A stretch of DNA of 64,000 nt from Oceanirhabdus seepicola (lineage in GTDB: Bacteria > Bacillota > Clostridia > Clostridiales > Clostridiaceae). Shown piece by piece: positions 25,952 to 35,741 of the stretch. The notes under the pieces were generated by a model, which worked only from the letters and a program-made list of their open reading frames with translations, did no database searches and was not told the DNA's origin. Every line of letters starts with the position of its first letter. The stretch's first letter is position 1. The stretch lies in the NCBI RefSeq assembly GCF_023684385.1, contig NZ_JAGSOJ010000001.1, forward strand, positions 1,325,146 through 1,389,145. The letters run 5' to 3'. The position numbers and the translations under genes were made by a program.

Positions 25952-26017
25952 TTATGTAGAGTCAAAAGTAGTTAAGCCTAATATATAGGCATATTTAGGC
26001 CTAACTACTTTACATAA
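25952..26017. repeat. Inverted repeat of element-end type
   Basis: TTATGTA at 25952 and TACATAA at 26011 bound a nested palindrome (AGTAGTTAaGCC with GGCcTAACTACT). It lies between the IS66 and IS3 remnants and resembles the TTATGCA-type ends near 23933-24011. Confidence 0.45.
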
Positions 26018-26409
26018 CATTTAGATATTGTTACGGAGCCATAAAAGTAAATCACCTTTTGAAGTGCACCCTGTCAAGTAGACAGTAAAAATAGTAAAAA
26101 TATCTTAAGCGGCTAAAGCCCTGAATTCCATCGGGCTAAGGCCGTTTAATCTTTTTTGTAATCTCTTGGTATTATAAAAAATTATATAGTCATTAATTGC
26201 GTTAGAAAGTTCCATATATGTATGATATTTATTCAAGTAATATTTTTCGCACTTTAGAGTTCCCCAAAAGGCTTCCATTGGCCCATTATCAATACATTTA
26301 CCTACTCTTGACATACTTTGTGTCATGCCTGCTGAATCTAATTTATTTTTAAATCCATGGGAAGTATAATCGATTAAGAAAAAGGGATTGCTCCCTTTCC
26401 CTCATCTAA

Positions 26410-26444
26410 GAACCGTACGTGAGAGTTTCCCGCTCATACGGCTC
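26410..26444 (-). ncRNA. Group II intron domain V
   Basis: Minus sense GAGCCGTATGAGCGGG followed by AAACTCTCACGTACGGTTC folds into the catalytic domain V hairpin. The AGC-type lower stem is a GAGCCGT/ACGGTTC pairing with a tetraloop-like AAAC region. It appears intact, so the ribozyme core may be competent even though its protein is broken. Confidence 0.8.
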
Positions 26445-26453
26445 AAGCATTTC

Positions 26454-27966
26454 TTAACCATTTCTGGCGATAGCGAGTAATTTTAGTCTGATTTTTCTTT
26501 TATTAAAGTATATTTTGTCCAAAAATGGATTTCTTGATATTTGTAGTTTGGGGTGACGTCTGATGTCAATCGTCCTTAGGTTTATTAGGCTATTACGTTC
26601 ACCCATGAATACCCAGGGTTTACCGTTTTTGCTATGCCAATATTTGTTTAGTCTCCACCAACCATTTTTCTTTGGATGTCTATGCTTAGCCCATCTTTGC
26701 AAGAGTAGGTATATTGTGTTGTTGACATATGAAAATATTGGGCTTGCAACTACATGTTTATGGTAGTTAGTCCATCCTCTTAATACTGCGTTCAGCTTTC
26801 TTATTAAAACCTCTTGTTTATGTGCTTTACCTTCTTTAAGAATAATAGTGGATAGTTTTCTTATAAGTGTTTTCACCGAACTCTTTTACGGCTTGATAAT
26901 TAATTTATCTTTAAATTTTTTAAATGTCCAACCTAGAAAATCAAAACCATCGTTTATTGCGTTATTATCGTTTTCTCATTAGATAGTTCTAAGCCACGTT
27001 TTTCCAGAAATTTAGTGACAAGAATCTTTACTTCTTGTGCTGTTTCTTTTGAGTTGGCGGTGATAATGAAGTCATCAGCATATCTTATGCGGTTAACTTT
27101 TGTTTTTGCACGAAAGTGGTTCTCAATGTTTCCTTTTGAGTTTCGATGGTATTTATCCTGTATTAATCTTTCAAGACCGTCAAGCGTCATGTTCGCATAG
27201 ATGCTAGAGGTAGCGCCACCCTGTGGAGAACCTGTTGTAGTAGGAAAAAGTTTTCCTTTGTATATAAATCCAGATTTTAAGAATTGTTTCATTACTCTTT
27301 TATTCATTGGAATGTTTTTCATTAGCCAATTGTGATTGATATTATCAAAACATCCTTTTATATCTCCCTCTAAAATCCATTTAGGTGAGCATTTCCTTGC
27401 TAGTACGCAAAAGGCCTGTTCACATGCATCTTTAGCACTTCTTCCTGTTCTGAATCCGAAGGATGTGTTATCACCTGTGACTTCTGCTATGGGTTCTAGC
27501 GAGAATGCCTGAAGAGTTTGCATCGCTCTATCATACATTGTGGGAATTCCAAGAGGACGCTTTTTTTCTTGTCTTTCTTTTCTATGTATACTCTTCTGAG
27601 TGGTTTGGCTCTGTAGTGTTTATCTGTGAGAGAAAGTGTTGCCTTCATCTTTGAAGCTGACGTTGACCAAATTTTCTTATCTATACCAGAGGTATTTTTT
27701 CCTTTGTTTGAAGTTACTTTCTTAACAGCAAGAGCTTTTGCATAGAATGAGTGTGTAAGAAGGTATTGCAATCTCTTGATTTTGTTATTATTTCCCGTTA
27801 CTGCTGCCTTAGCAATCCTAGTTTGTAGTCTATTAATTTGTTTCTGTGCTTTATCCCAGTCTATGGATTCCCATTGTTCTGAGAGTGTAGCAGTATCTTT
27901 TAGCTTCTCGGTATTACCCGCCTTTGAATTACTAAAATTCATAGATATACACTCCTTTCCTGCCAT
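26454..27966 (-). pseudogene. ltrA: Group II intron reverse transcriptase/maturase (LtrA type), multiply broken
   Basis: Reading through lesions gives an LtrA protein. The N terminus is SKAGNTEKLKDTATLSEQW; RT blocks include GFRTGRSAKDACEQAF, WILEGDIKGCFDNINHNWL, TTTGSPQGGATSSIYANM and RIRYADDFIITANS (intact YADD). The X/maturase region is FDFLGWTFKKF, and the HNH-less tail is RGWTNYHKHVVASPIF. Lesions: an extra A in the A7 run near 27545 (KK-SVLLEFPQ instead of KRPLGIPTMYD), a one-base loss near 26972, and a TAA near 26905. It cannot give a full-length protein without frameshifting. Confidence 0.85.
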
Positions 27967-29114
27967 GAAATACCATGAGATAAGTCTGCACTCTTTCGAG
28001 TTAGGGCAAAGCTTGAACCCTTATACTTTGTCATTACAACATAGTCATTCGCTTTTTATCTCTTTCTTCTGCCCTCTAGGCTATTTCGTATCCTTGCGGT
28101 CTGATACCCAATCTGATGTAGTTGGGAGCCTATATATAGGGTTTACCAAGTTCCGCATAATACATAATTCTGTAAACCTTAGGAGCCACCTTTAAACCGG
28201 GAGTTATTTATCCATTCGCATTGGCTATTCAAGACACCTTTGCTTTACTCCATACCTTTTTTTGGTCGAAGCGTTTCAGCCTGTTTCGCTTCCTCCGCGT
28301 AACGATTCCTACAGTGATTCACTTTACGTTCTCCATAGTTTCTTATCCTAGTAGTCATTCCAGATTTAGGCTTCTAGAACTTCCTCATTGTCTCATGAGC
28401 TTTCTAACCCAAACGTTACCATCTACGCTAGTCACGATAGGATTACTCTGAATGGGTAGAGTAGCATTATTGCAATGTATTATGCGACTTCTTGTCGCAC
28501 CTGATAACCACGATCACTATGAAACATAGGCTTTGCATCTGGATACACTTCTAAAGCCCTATCTAGTGTTTTAAATACTAGGTCATTATTATTAGAGTGT
28601 CCTAGTTTATAAGCAACGATAGAGTTATCATATAAATCCAATATGGCACTTAAATATGCTTTTTTTGAGTTACCATACTTAAATTCCGTAACATCTGTAA
28701 GCCACTTCTGATTGAATTTATCCGCTGTAAACTTACGTTTTAAAAGATTTTCTGCTACATGTTGTGGATTGGATTTTACATAGCGTTTCTTTTTCCTTCG
28801 AATTACAGATTTTAAACCCGATAGGGTCATAAGTCGATAGATACGTTTATGATTAAAAATTTTACCTAATCTCCTATTTAAGTTCATCGTCATTCTTCGA
28901 TAACCATAAATGCCATCTACTTCATCGTAGATTTTTATAATCTCTTCTATCAATTTCTTATTCTCAACCTCTAGAACAGACTCTTTACGCCCTAGCCACT
29001 TATAGTATGAAGAACGTGAAATCATTGCTATCTCGCATAATAGAGATATAGAAAACTTCTCTTTTTCATAAAGTTGTGAAATTGCAATATACTTGTTTTC
29101 TTGTCTTATGCGAC

Positions 29115-29358
29115 TTAAAACTGCCTCCTTTCTAGTTCCTCCAACTTTTTTAAGAATGCATTCTCCGCTTTAAGTTTCTCATTCTCTTCCTTTAGCTTCT
29201 TCATTTCAAGATTCATTCTTTCCTCTGGTGTTAATTCTTCTTCAACTTTATTTCTTCCCCTTCGATCTTTCAGAGCATCTTCTCCACCAGACTCATACTT
29301 CTTAACCCATTGATAAACTTGTTGATAGGATACTTGATATTGAAATTTTACAATAGCT
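29115..29358 (-). pseudogene. IS3-family orfA remnant
   Basis: The minus frame reads FQYQVSYQQVYQWVKKYES, then GGEDALKDRRGR, then the leucine-zipper stretch EERMNLEMKKLKEENEKLKA and FLKKLEELERRQF with a stop at 29115. The helix-turn-helix N terminus is cut off at about 29358. An A-AAA-AAG-type slip site (TTAAAAAAG) lies in the overlap with orfB. Confidence 0.75.
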
Positions 29359-29379
29359 GAATAGTTACAAAATTTTTAC

Positions 29380-29640
29380 AGTGCATAATTATACTTTCCC
29401 TATGCAATTTAAAATATGTCCCATATTTCTTCTTTAAATAAACCTTATTGCGATTTATCAAAAATCCAATAAATAAATGATTCTTTAGCATTATTACGAG
29501 CGATTCTTATCACAAACAACAACCGTACAATATAAGTATGCTTATACTCTTAAAACCATTGATTTTACCTTCAGAATTACATTTCTTTTTATCATAGAGT
29601 TGTAGCTCGTAAGGGATAGTTCTCTCTGAAATAGTATCAT
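29380..29640. other. Unassigned remnant sequence between IS3 and IS200
   Basis: No intact gene. One minus frame reads IDDTISERTIPYELQLYDKK followed by KCNSEGKINGFKS and stops. It may be a small transposase fragment, but I cannot assign a family. Confidence 0.3.
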
Positions 29641-30180
29641 CAATAATCACTTAACCTCCCCCCCCCTGCAAAGCAGGTCGATTTACGGTATAAATACCGA
29701 TGACTGAAACTCATTACTCAACTTCAAATTTATCATTTTCACTTTCTATTTCCTGACTTTCAATATATCTTCTTATCGTTTCTTCATCTACATTCTCCAC
29801 TGTTGCACAAAAATACCCTCTTACACACAGATAATGGACCCAATATCTTTTCTTCAAACCTTCAACTTCTTCTTGTATCACCATTGAAGATCTCCCTTTA
29901 AGATACTGAACTATTTTGCTTGGCGTCATCGTCAGTGGACAAGATGCCAACAAATGTACGCGATCTTTCCCCACATTTCCCTGTAATACTTGTATTTTTC
30001 TTGGTTTATAGCCTTGCCATATTAACTCTCTCAATCGTACTCCTATTTTTTTATCTATTATTTTATATCGATATTTCTTACCCATATTATATGATACTTT
30101 ATATCATATAATATGGGTGCCATCCTTATTGTATTCTTCCATACTAATCACATTCCTTAGTTTAAGTATGGACAGAGATA
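29640..30180 (-). mobile_element. IS200-type element (single-strand transposon), decayed
   Basis: A tnpA pseudogene with hairpin-forming ends: CCTGCAAAGCAGG and ACGGTATAAATACCGAT at 29655-29702. No accessory tnpB is present. Boundaries are approximate because these elements lack inverted repeats. Confidence 0.65.
29714..30142 (-). pseudogene. tnpA: IS200-family Y1 transposase TnpA, inactivated
   Basis: The frame from ATG 30142 reads MEEYNKDGTHII, then TGA at codon 13, and continues KYRYKI, GNVGKDRVHLLASCP, SKIVQYLKGRSSM and RGYFCATVENVDEETI. The catalytic Tyr region RGYFCATV is present. The HUH motif normally reads DHVHLL; here it is DRVHLL, so the first His is Arg. With both a stop and a lost metal ligand it should be dead. 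Confidence 0.8.
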
Positions 30181-30561
30181 TCTAACTTTTTACAAGGCTG
30201 AAAGCGTATATCATCTAGAAAACTATGGTTTTAGACCACGCGATTGGAAAATAAATTTATTTATTTTGCTTCTTTGATAAGACGTCTAATAAATTGAGCG
30301 TTTCTTTTACATTAACCTCTTTAACGAAGTATTTTCAATACAAATTCTTACGCCTGCTATAGCTACAATATCAAAATCACAAAATTTATCAATTACGTGA
30401 CTTCATAGCCTCAATAATTAATCTTTTACATACATGTAATCCATAAATCCCTCTCAGAAACTAAAACTTTTAGTTTCATTTAATCATCGCATTTTAATAT
30501 ATACTATTTAAATCTTCACTTGTTTCATAAATTAAAGTGATGTTTATTTTTTAGTTAATTC
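30181..30561. other. Non-coding stretch, nothing identified
   Basis: About 380 bp of AT-rich sequence after the IS200 remnant. I see no gene, promoter match or repeat that I can support; it is probably decayed mobile DNA. Confidence 0.3.
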
Positions 30562-32388
30562 TCAATTTAAATTCATATCAAACTCACCCAGCACTCGTAC
30601 TGTTCCATCTTGAGCATACACTGTTATTCTTAAATTTAATACTTTTTTCAAATTCTCATCAGGTATTTTAATAATTGTGTTAAATCCTGAAAATTCACTT
30701 TTTTCTTTATAATCACTGTATGCTTTACCTACATCTTTACGCCTAATATTAGTTGTTGCTCTATACTTTTGGTTATCAATTTTTATCTCAATGTAATCAA
30801 TTTTCGAATTCTCACTAAAAGCCCATCCAGATATAAAAATAGATTTAGATTTAATAACCTCGCCTTTTACTGGAGCATCTAAACAACCAAATATACCAGA
30901 TTTATAAATACATTTTTTAATATCCTTTAAACTTATTATTCTTTCCATTAAATAATATTTTGAGAAAACTTCTTTGTTAAATAAAATCAAATTTTTAGGA
31001 TTACCAATTGCGTTACCTCCCCACTTCGAATAATGCCAATGCCAACCTTTCTTTACATTTTCAGGTTTTGCCCTTTCCTTTCTCTCTTTAATCATTTTCT
31101 TTTCAGCATGTAATTGTGATCTCATGGGATAATGTTTAATTAAAAAATTTATAGGAAATATTATCCTTGAAGCAAATTTCACTTCATGTCCAGCTTCATT
31201 TTTTAAATCGATATTTTCCCCAATATTTTTCCAGGCATTTATTCTTTTAGAGCCTGGAAATATAAAATATTTAAAATTTTTTTCAAAATCACCGCTAATA
31301 AAACTATTATCAATCGGTTTAAACTCGATAACACTATGATCTATTGCATTGTATCCCATTTTATCTACTAAATATATAGACTCTTTCAAATTTAAATTTT
31401 CCCATGGACCTTCTCTAATTTCATCTACATCATGATGTATAAACCAATTTGCCTTAATTTGTTTTGATAGAATCTCTTTTCTTTCCATCATTTTGTACAA
31501 ATCATAATATTCCTTTGATTCATCCTTAGGAAATCTTTCAAACCCAATAATTTTTTTCTCTTTAAATAATTTGTTAATTATTTTAAAAGTAGAGTCAGTA
31601 GACCAATTATCAATAAGATATACATCTATTCCATTTTGTTTTAATTTAGCAATGGAATGGTATAATATATCTTCCTCATTATACGCTATAATAATTGCCA
31701 CTACTCTAAATTTTTTTATATCATCCTCAATTGTTATTTTATTATTATTACCCAATATACACATTATATTTTCTCTCACATTGCTACATTTATTACCTAA
31801 TCCTATAAACTGCAGATTGAAATTATAAAAATTTAAAACTTTTTTAAATTCATTTATTTCCCATATAGCTTCATTTGAACTAGATATTTCTCTATCCAAA
31901 GTAGTAATTAATCCAATTTGAGAATAATTCATAAATTCTCTAATATTACTCAATAAATATCCTTTATTTTTTATTTTTTCTATAGCATTACTACATATAA
32001 TAATAGATTTTTGGAGTAACTCTTTAGATAAATTTATTTTATTGGGAAAATCCAATTCACATTTAATATAAAACATGTCATTATCTTCAATTAAATTTTC
32101 TACAATATTCAAATCTATTCCAATAATTTTGTATTTGTTTTTAAGCTTTAATAAACCATTTAAATTCATACATCCAACATCTATTATATACTCACATTTA
32201 AATTTTTGAGCTATATTATCTAATAGTTTAATATTATCTATTTGTTGTTCTTTTCGAATATATGGTTTAGATATAAGATTTTCTTTAGTTTCTATATCTA
32301 TAAAATAATTTTGTCTATACAACTCACTTTCTTTTTCTTTATAACTTTTTTCTTCAGTAATATACAATTTATCATAGTTATCAAACAT
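30562..32388 (-). CDS. Methyltransferase-like / GT2-like / beta-sandwich three-module protein
   Basis: A 608-residue protein. Residues about 60-215 resemble a SAM-methyltransferase fold (EYIIDVGCMNLNGLL, YKIIGIDL, then ICSNAIEKIKNKGYLL), possibly degenerate. Residues about 220-470 are a GT2-type glycosyltransferase (VVAIIIAYNEEDILYHSI, VYLIDNWSTDST, WFIHHDVDEIREGPW with the metal-binding DVD, and KHYPMRSQLHAEKK). Residues about 505-608 are a beta-sandwich (GCLDAPVKGEV, IFISGWAFSENSKIDYIEI) similar to the N-terminal module of the next gene. A SigK-type box lies about 45 bp upstream. It probably transfers a sugar to the spore glycan; whether the first module is catalytic is uncertain. Confidence 0.75.
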   Translation of the reverse strand: MFDNYDKLYITEEKSYKEKESELYRQNYFIDIETKENLISKPYIRKEQQIDNIKLLDNIAQKFKCEYIIDVGCMNLNGLLKLKNKYKIIGIDLNIVENLIEDNDMFYIKCELDFPNKINLSKELLQKSIIICSNAIEKIKNKGYLLSNIREFMNYSQIGLITTLDREISSSNEAIWEINEFKKVLNFYNFNLQFIGLGNKCSNVRENIMCILGNNNKITIEDDIKKFRVVAIIIAYNEEDILYHSIAKLKQNGIDVYLIDNWSTDSTFKIINKLFKEKKIIGFERFPKDESKEYYDLYKMMERKEILSKQIKANWFIHHDVDEIREGPWENLNLKESIYLVDKMGYNAIDHSVIEFKPIDNSFISGDFEKNFKYFIFPGSKRINAWKNIGENIDLKNEAGHEVKFASRIIFPINFLIKHYPMRSQLHAEKKMIKERKERAKPENVKKGWHWHYSKWGGNAIGNPKNLILFNKEVFSKYYLMERIISLKDIKKCIYKSGIFGCLDAPVKGEVIKSKSIFISGWAFSENSKIDYIEIKIDNQKYRATTNIRRKDVGKAYSDYKEKSEFSGFNTIIKIPDENLKKVLNLRITVYAQDGTVRVLGEFDMNLN

Positions 32389-32433
32389 AATAACTTTACA
32401 CTCCCTCTTAGTTTGTGCTTTTTCATATATTGT

Positions 32434-32461
32434 TAATATATGTAGAACACTTAAACACGGT
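32434..32461 (-). promoter_or_regulatory. SigK-type promoter for the 30562 gene
   Basis: Minus sense: AC (32461-32460), 17 nt, CATATATTA (32442-32434). It lies about 45 bp upstream of the ATG at 32388. Confidence 0.55.
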
Positions 32462-32489
32462 GACCATTTAGCTATTGTGAAATAGTAGA

Positions 32490-32660
32490 ATCATATGCAG
32501 TATCTTACTTATATATTTGAAATAATGTCTAATATTGATTTTAAAAATGCCATGATGTACTCAAACTTTATTACCGTGGGAGAGTCGTTCTAATGAATGT
32601 TTCTTAACTAAGATTAGAAACCTAAACGGTTAATAACTGTATGAGTTATTAACCGCTTAC
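32490..32660 (+). mobile_element. Second IS66 remnant (3' end only)
   Basis: Plus-strand sequence CAGTATCTTACTTATATATT and the following ATTGATTTTAAAA are homologous to the end of the IS66 transposase at 25180-25230 (minus). The sequence finishes in the same terminal hairpin, CGGTTAATAACT/AGTTATTAACCG, and ends GCTTAC at 32660. The coding frame is destroyed by stops. This accounts for most of the 450-bp gap 32389-32838. Confidence 0.7.
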
Positions 32661-32838
32661 CTATAACAAAAAGTAATTTTAAGAAATCATCTGGTTTAGT
32701 TGTGTGTTTTGAATATATTCCCATACAAAATACAAGTTTACAGAATTTTTTTAGTCTTTTTTAGTTAAAAACCAATTCGCAATTATCTGATATTTTAACT
32801 CTATAGCTAATTCAGGACTTTAATAATCAGCCCCTATA

Positions 32839-34857
32839 TTAATCAATTTCTCTTAAACTACAATCCCTTTTATTTAAAGTTAAGTTACAATTATAATAAG
32901 GATCCCCTTCATCTAAAATAGATTTCCATATTTTTCGAAACCTATTAACTTCTCTATTAAATCTTATCTGTTTTTCTATTGTATTTTCGATTCCTCTTGT
33001 TTTTGACTCATAATGGTAAAATTCTGCATATGGTGTCCAAACTATATTATAATCTTTCTTTCTTACTCTCAAACATAAATCCACATCATTAAAAGCTACT
33101 TCATAATTCTCATCAAATCCATTAACTTCTTCAAAAACCTTTCTTTTTATAAGCATAGCAGCCCCAGTGACAGCGCTAAAATTTTGACTCACTTTCAACT
33201 TCGCCGATTTCCCAACCGAATTTCTATCAAAGTGTTTATAAACATGTCCTGCTACTCCTCCAATTCCTAATATTACTCCTGCATGTTGTATTGTATCATC
33301 AGAGTAATATAATTTTGCCCCTACTATACCTACTTCTTTTCTTTCAATTATGCTGACCATTTCTTCAATTGCATCTTCACTGATGATTTCAGTATCATTA
33401 TTAAGAAATAATATATATTCTCCATCACAATTTTTTGCACCAAAGTTATTAATTGCTGAATAATTAAATTCATTTTCCCAACATAATATCTTTATCTTAT
33501 TATTTTTTGATATATTTTTATAATATTCAAATATTTCTTTCGATTCACTATTATTCTCTACTATTATTATTTCATAATTCCTATAAGAATTACGAAATAT
33601 AGAATTTATGCACTTTTCTAAATCTTCTTTATGATCTTTATTTGCTATAACTATTGAAACTTTACTATACTTTAATATTTTATATTTAACTCTATATACA
33701 CAAACTATTTGTTTATGCAATTCTACATTTGCATTAATATTCACTCTTAATAAATGTTCTTCTAATGCTCTTTTCCCCGCATCAATAGCATATTTTTTAG
33801 ATCCAAGGGAATTTGCTGTTGATTGTTCATGAACTCTCCAATGATACAATACTTTAGGTATATGATATATTTCATTTGTGTTTTCTATGATTCTGAGAAT
33901 AAAATCATAATCTTGTGCTCCGTCAAAGCTACTTCTGAACTTACCAACTTTTTTTAATAAATCATATTTAACTACACTAAAATGACATATATAATTATTA
34001 CTCCTTAGTAAATCTATAGAAAAATCCGATTTAAAATATGGTTCATAAAACCACTTACCTTCTTCATCCACTTTATCTTCATCTGTATATATAAAATCTG
34101 GTTTATTTTGCTCATTAATAACCTTCACTATTTCATACAAACAATTAGGGGTTAATAAGTCATCGTGATCAAGAAACCCTATATATTCTCCTTTTACTAA
34201 TGTTAATGCTTCATTTGTATTTCCTGAAATCATATAGTTTTTATCTAAATATTTTACTTTTATTCTTTTATCTTTTTTCTCATACTCCTTTAATACTTTT
34301 CTAGTAATTTCTAATGTACTATTTCCATCTGCTATACACAATTCCCATTTTGAATAAGATTGCTTTCTTAAGGATTCTATCATATCAATTAAAAAACTTT
34401 TTTTGGTATTATACGTTGGTACTACTATGCTAATAAGTGGATTATATTTAAACTGACATTTCTTTTGCTTTTCCAGTTCAGCTTTATTTGGTGTTTTTTT
34501 TAGAAACCATTCATTATACGTTACTTCCCTATTCTTATTTGAACGTAACCTTTCATCTGTAATTTTTGAAATATCTATATTATATCTCGCCTCATTCTTT
34601 TTATCTTTAAATCTCAATATAACATTTTTAAAATTTTCCCCTTTGAAATTAATTTCAAATCCACTGTAATTAGCTTGTTCATACCCTTGATGAACGTTAC
34701 CCACATCTAACCTTAAAATTCTTTTTATCCCGTAATCATCTATTTCTTTTATAGATATTTCTACATCTTTTTGTATCGTTGAAAAAACCCAACCTACAAC
34801 TTTTATTTTTCCCCCTGATGAATATAAGAAATCTATACAATACTTAATAGACATCAT
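32839..34857 (-). CDS. Double GT2 glycosyltransferase with N-terminal beta-sandwich
   Basis: A 672-residue protein. The N-terminal module (about 1-75; IKVVGWVFSTIQKDVEISIKE, GYEQANYSGFEINFKG) is related to the C-terminal module of the 30562 protein. Then come two GT-A domains. The first, at about 128-330, has ISIVVPTYNTKKSF, WELCIADGNST, YIGFLDHDDLLTPN and HWRVHEQSTANS. The second, at about 398-620, has VSIVIANKDHKEDLEKCI, YEIIIVENNS, YILFLNNDTEI and ETW-like FNDVDLCLRVRKK. Such tandem GT2 proteins make alternating linkages, often with rhamnose. It lies after rmlC, 265 bp further along; that gap contains only an AT-rich palindrome (ATATTCATATATGAATAT) near 35020 and no clear promoter. Confidence 0.85.
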   Translation of the reverse strand: MMSIKYCIDFLYSSGGKIKVVGWVFSTIQKDVEISIKEIDDYGIKRILRLDVGNVHQGYEQANYSGFEINFKGENFKNVILRFKDKKNEARYNIDISKITDERLRSNKNREVTYNEWFLKKTPNKAELEKQKKCQFKYNPLISIVVPTYNTKKSFLIDMIESLRKQSYSKWELCIADGNSTLEITRKVLKEYEKKDKRIKVKYLDKNYMISGNTNEALTLVKGEYIGFLDHDDLLTPNCLYEIVKVINEQNKPDFIYTDEDKVDEEGKWFYEPYFKSDFSIDLLRSNNYICHFSVVKYDLLKKVGKFRSSFDGAQDYDFILRIIENTNEIYHIPKVLYHWRVHEQSTANSLGSKKYAIDAGKRALEEHLLRVNINANVELHKQIVCVYRVKYKILKYSKVSIVIANKDHKEDLEKCINSIFRNSYRNYEIIIVENNSESKEIFEYYKNISKNNKIKILCWENEFNYSAINNFGAKNCDGEYILFLNNDTEIISEDAIEEMVSIIERKEVGIVGAKLYYSDDTIQHAGVILGIGGVAGHVYKHFDRNSVGKSAKLKVSQNFSAVTGAAMLIKRKVFEEVNGFDENYEVAFNDVDLCLRVRKKDYNIVWTPYAEFYHYESKTRGIENTIEKQIRFNREVNRFRKIWKSILDEGDPYYNCNLTLNKRDCSLREID

Positions 34858-35123
34858 CTTAAGATCTCCTTTCTTTAGAATTTTTTTGTGTTTATTTAGT
34901 TCAACGTGATTCCATGATAAATTTTCTTTTCTTAGTCAAGTCTTTTTCTAAAATGTTATTATTAAACCCATTTTGCTCTTATCACAACATAATATTCCAC
35001 ATCAATATAAATGCTTATATATATTCATATATGAATATAAATTAAGAAAGAATAAAATTTTGTATAATTTCACTCTTTCACCACTAATAAAAAATCTTAA
35101 AAAAATAGCTTACACTAAAGTTT

Positions 35124-35690
35124 TTACTTTTTATCTATATTAACCTCTTTAAATTCACTAAAACTTCCCCAACTCTTATCTTTATCAGATAGAATAATTT
35201 CATCAACATTACTTATCGGCCAATCAATATTTATATCTTTATCACTCCAAATAATTCCCCCTTCATCCTCTGGGTGATAAAACTCTGTACATTTATACTC
35301 AAACTCAGCTTCTTCAGAAAGTACTAAAAATCCATGTGCAAATCCTTCTGGTATATAAAACTGCTTCTTATTTTTCTCAGTTAAGATAACACCATACCAT
35401 TTACCATAAGTTTCTGAACCTTTTCTTAAGTCTACTGCTGCATCAAAAACTTCACCTTTTAGAACTCTTACTAATTTACCCTGTGGATATTTTTTTTGAA
35501 AATGAAGTCCTCTTAGCACTCCCTTTTGAGACTTTGACTGATTATCTTGAACAAATATCATCTCAAGCCCTGCTTCTTTAAATTGTTTATAATTATAAGT
35601 TTCCATAAAATACCCTCTATTGTCTTTAAACACTAAGGGCTCAATAATATATAACCCTTTAATGAAAGTTTCATTAAATTTAAAATTCAC
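35124..35690 (-). CDS. rfbC: dTDP-4-dehydrorhamnose 3,5-epimerase RmlC
   Basis: A 188-residue cupin enzyme, of typical length. The catalytic His is in VLRGLHFQ, the Lys/Asp region in DAAVDLRKGSETYGKW, the active-site Tyr region in FEYKCTEFYHPEDEGGI, and there is the conserved PEGFAHGF. It converts dTDP-4-keto-6-deoxyglucose to dTDP-4-keto-L-rhamnose. It is the last gene of rmlA-rmlD-rmlB-rmlC on the minus strand, 51 bp after rmlB. All residues needed for function are present. Confidence 0.96.
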   Translation of the reverse strand: MNFKFNETFIKGLYIIEPLVFKDNRGYFMETYNYKQFKEAGLEMIFVQDNQSKSQKGVLRGLHFQKKYPQGKLVRVLKGEVFDAAVDLRKGSETYGKWYGVILTEKNKKQFYIPEGFAHGFLVLSEEAEFEYKCTEFYHPEDEGGIIWSDKDINIDWPISNVDEIILSDKDKSWGSFSEFKEVNIDKK

Positions 35691-35741
35691 AGCTATACTC
35701 GCTCCTTAATAAGAATTGTTAGTATCATTAAATATATTGTT

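Larger units (their letters stand above)
26369..28500 (-). mobile_element. Group II intron (2132 nt) inserted in IS3 orfB
   Basis: On the minus strand the intron begins GTGCGACAAGAAGTCGCAT at 28500 (the classical GUGYG start) and ends CTTAATCGAT at 26369. Domain V is at 26410-26444 and a domain VI helix (GGGAAAGGGAGCAATCCC) at about 26378-26401. The exon frame is restored exactly by removing it. About 500 nt of 5' ribozyme domains precede the encoded maturase. The plus-strand open frames inside it are only structural-RNA shadows. Confidence 0.85.
26105..29145 (-). pseudogene. IS3-family transposase orfB, split by a group II intron
   Basis: The upstream exon carries ISRSSYYKWLGRK, EIIKIYDEVDGIYGYRRMT, then the DDE integrase core: KWLTDVTEFKYG (first Asp) and FHSDRGYQ (second Asp). 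The downstream exon carries YTSHGFKNK, SMSRVGKCIDNGPMEAFWG (catalytic Glu) and the end SPMEFRALAA. An A-run in LKK at the end of orfA allows the -1 frameshift typical of the family. Apart from the intron, orfB appears intact, so it could still be expressed if the intron spliced. Confidence 0.8.
26061..29358 (-). mobile_element. IS3-family (IS150-type) element interrupted by a group II intron
   Basis: orfA remnant (29115-29358), orfB 5' part (28501-29145), a group II intron (26369-28500) and orfB 3' part (26105-26368) lie in order on the minus strand. Joining HSDRGYQ at 28501 to YTSHGFKNK at 26368 restores an uninterrupted orfB, so the intron inserted cleanly. The right terminus is probably near TGCACCCTGTCAAGTAGACA at 26065. 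The left end and the start of orfA are lost. Confidence 0.8.

Noticed and set aside
27776-28451. Two plus-strand open frames (139 and 76 codons)
   Set aside because: They lie in the 5' ribozyme part of the group II intron; stop-poor structured RNA explains them.
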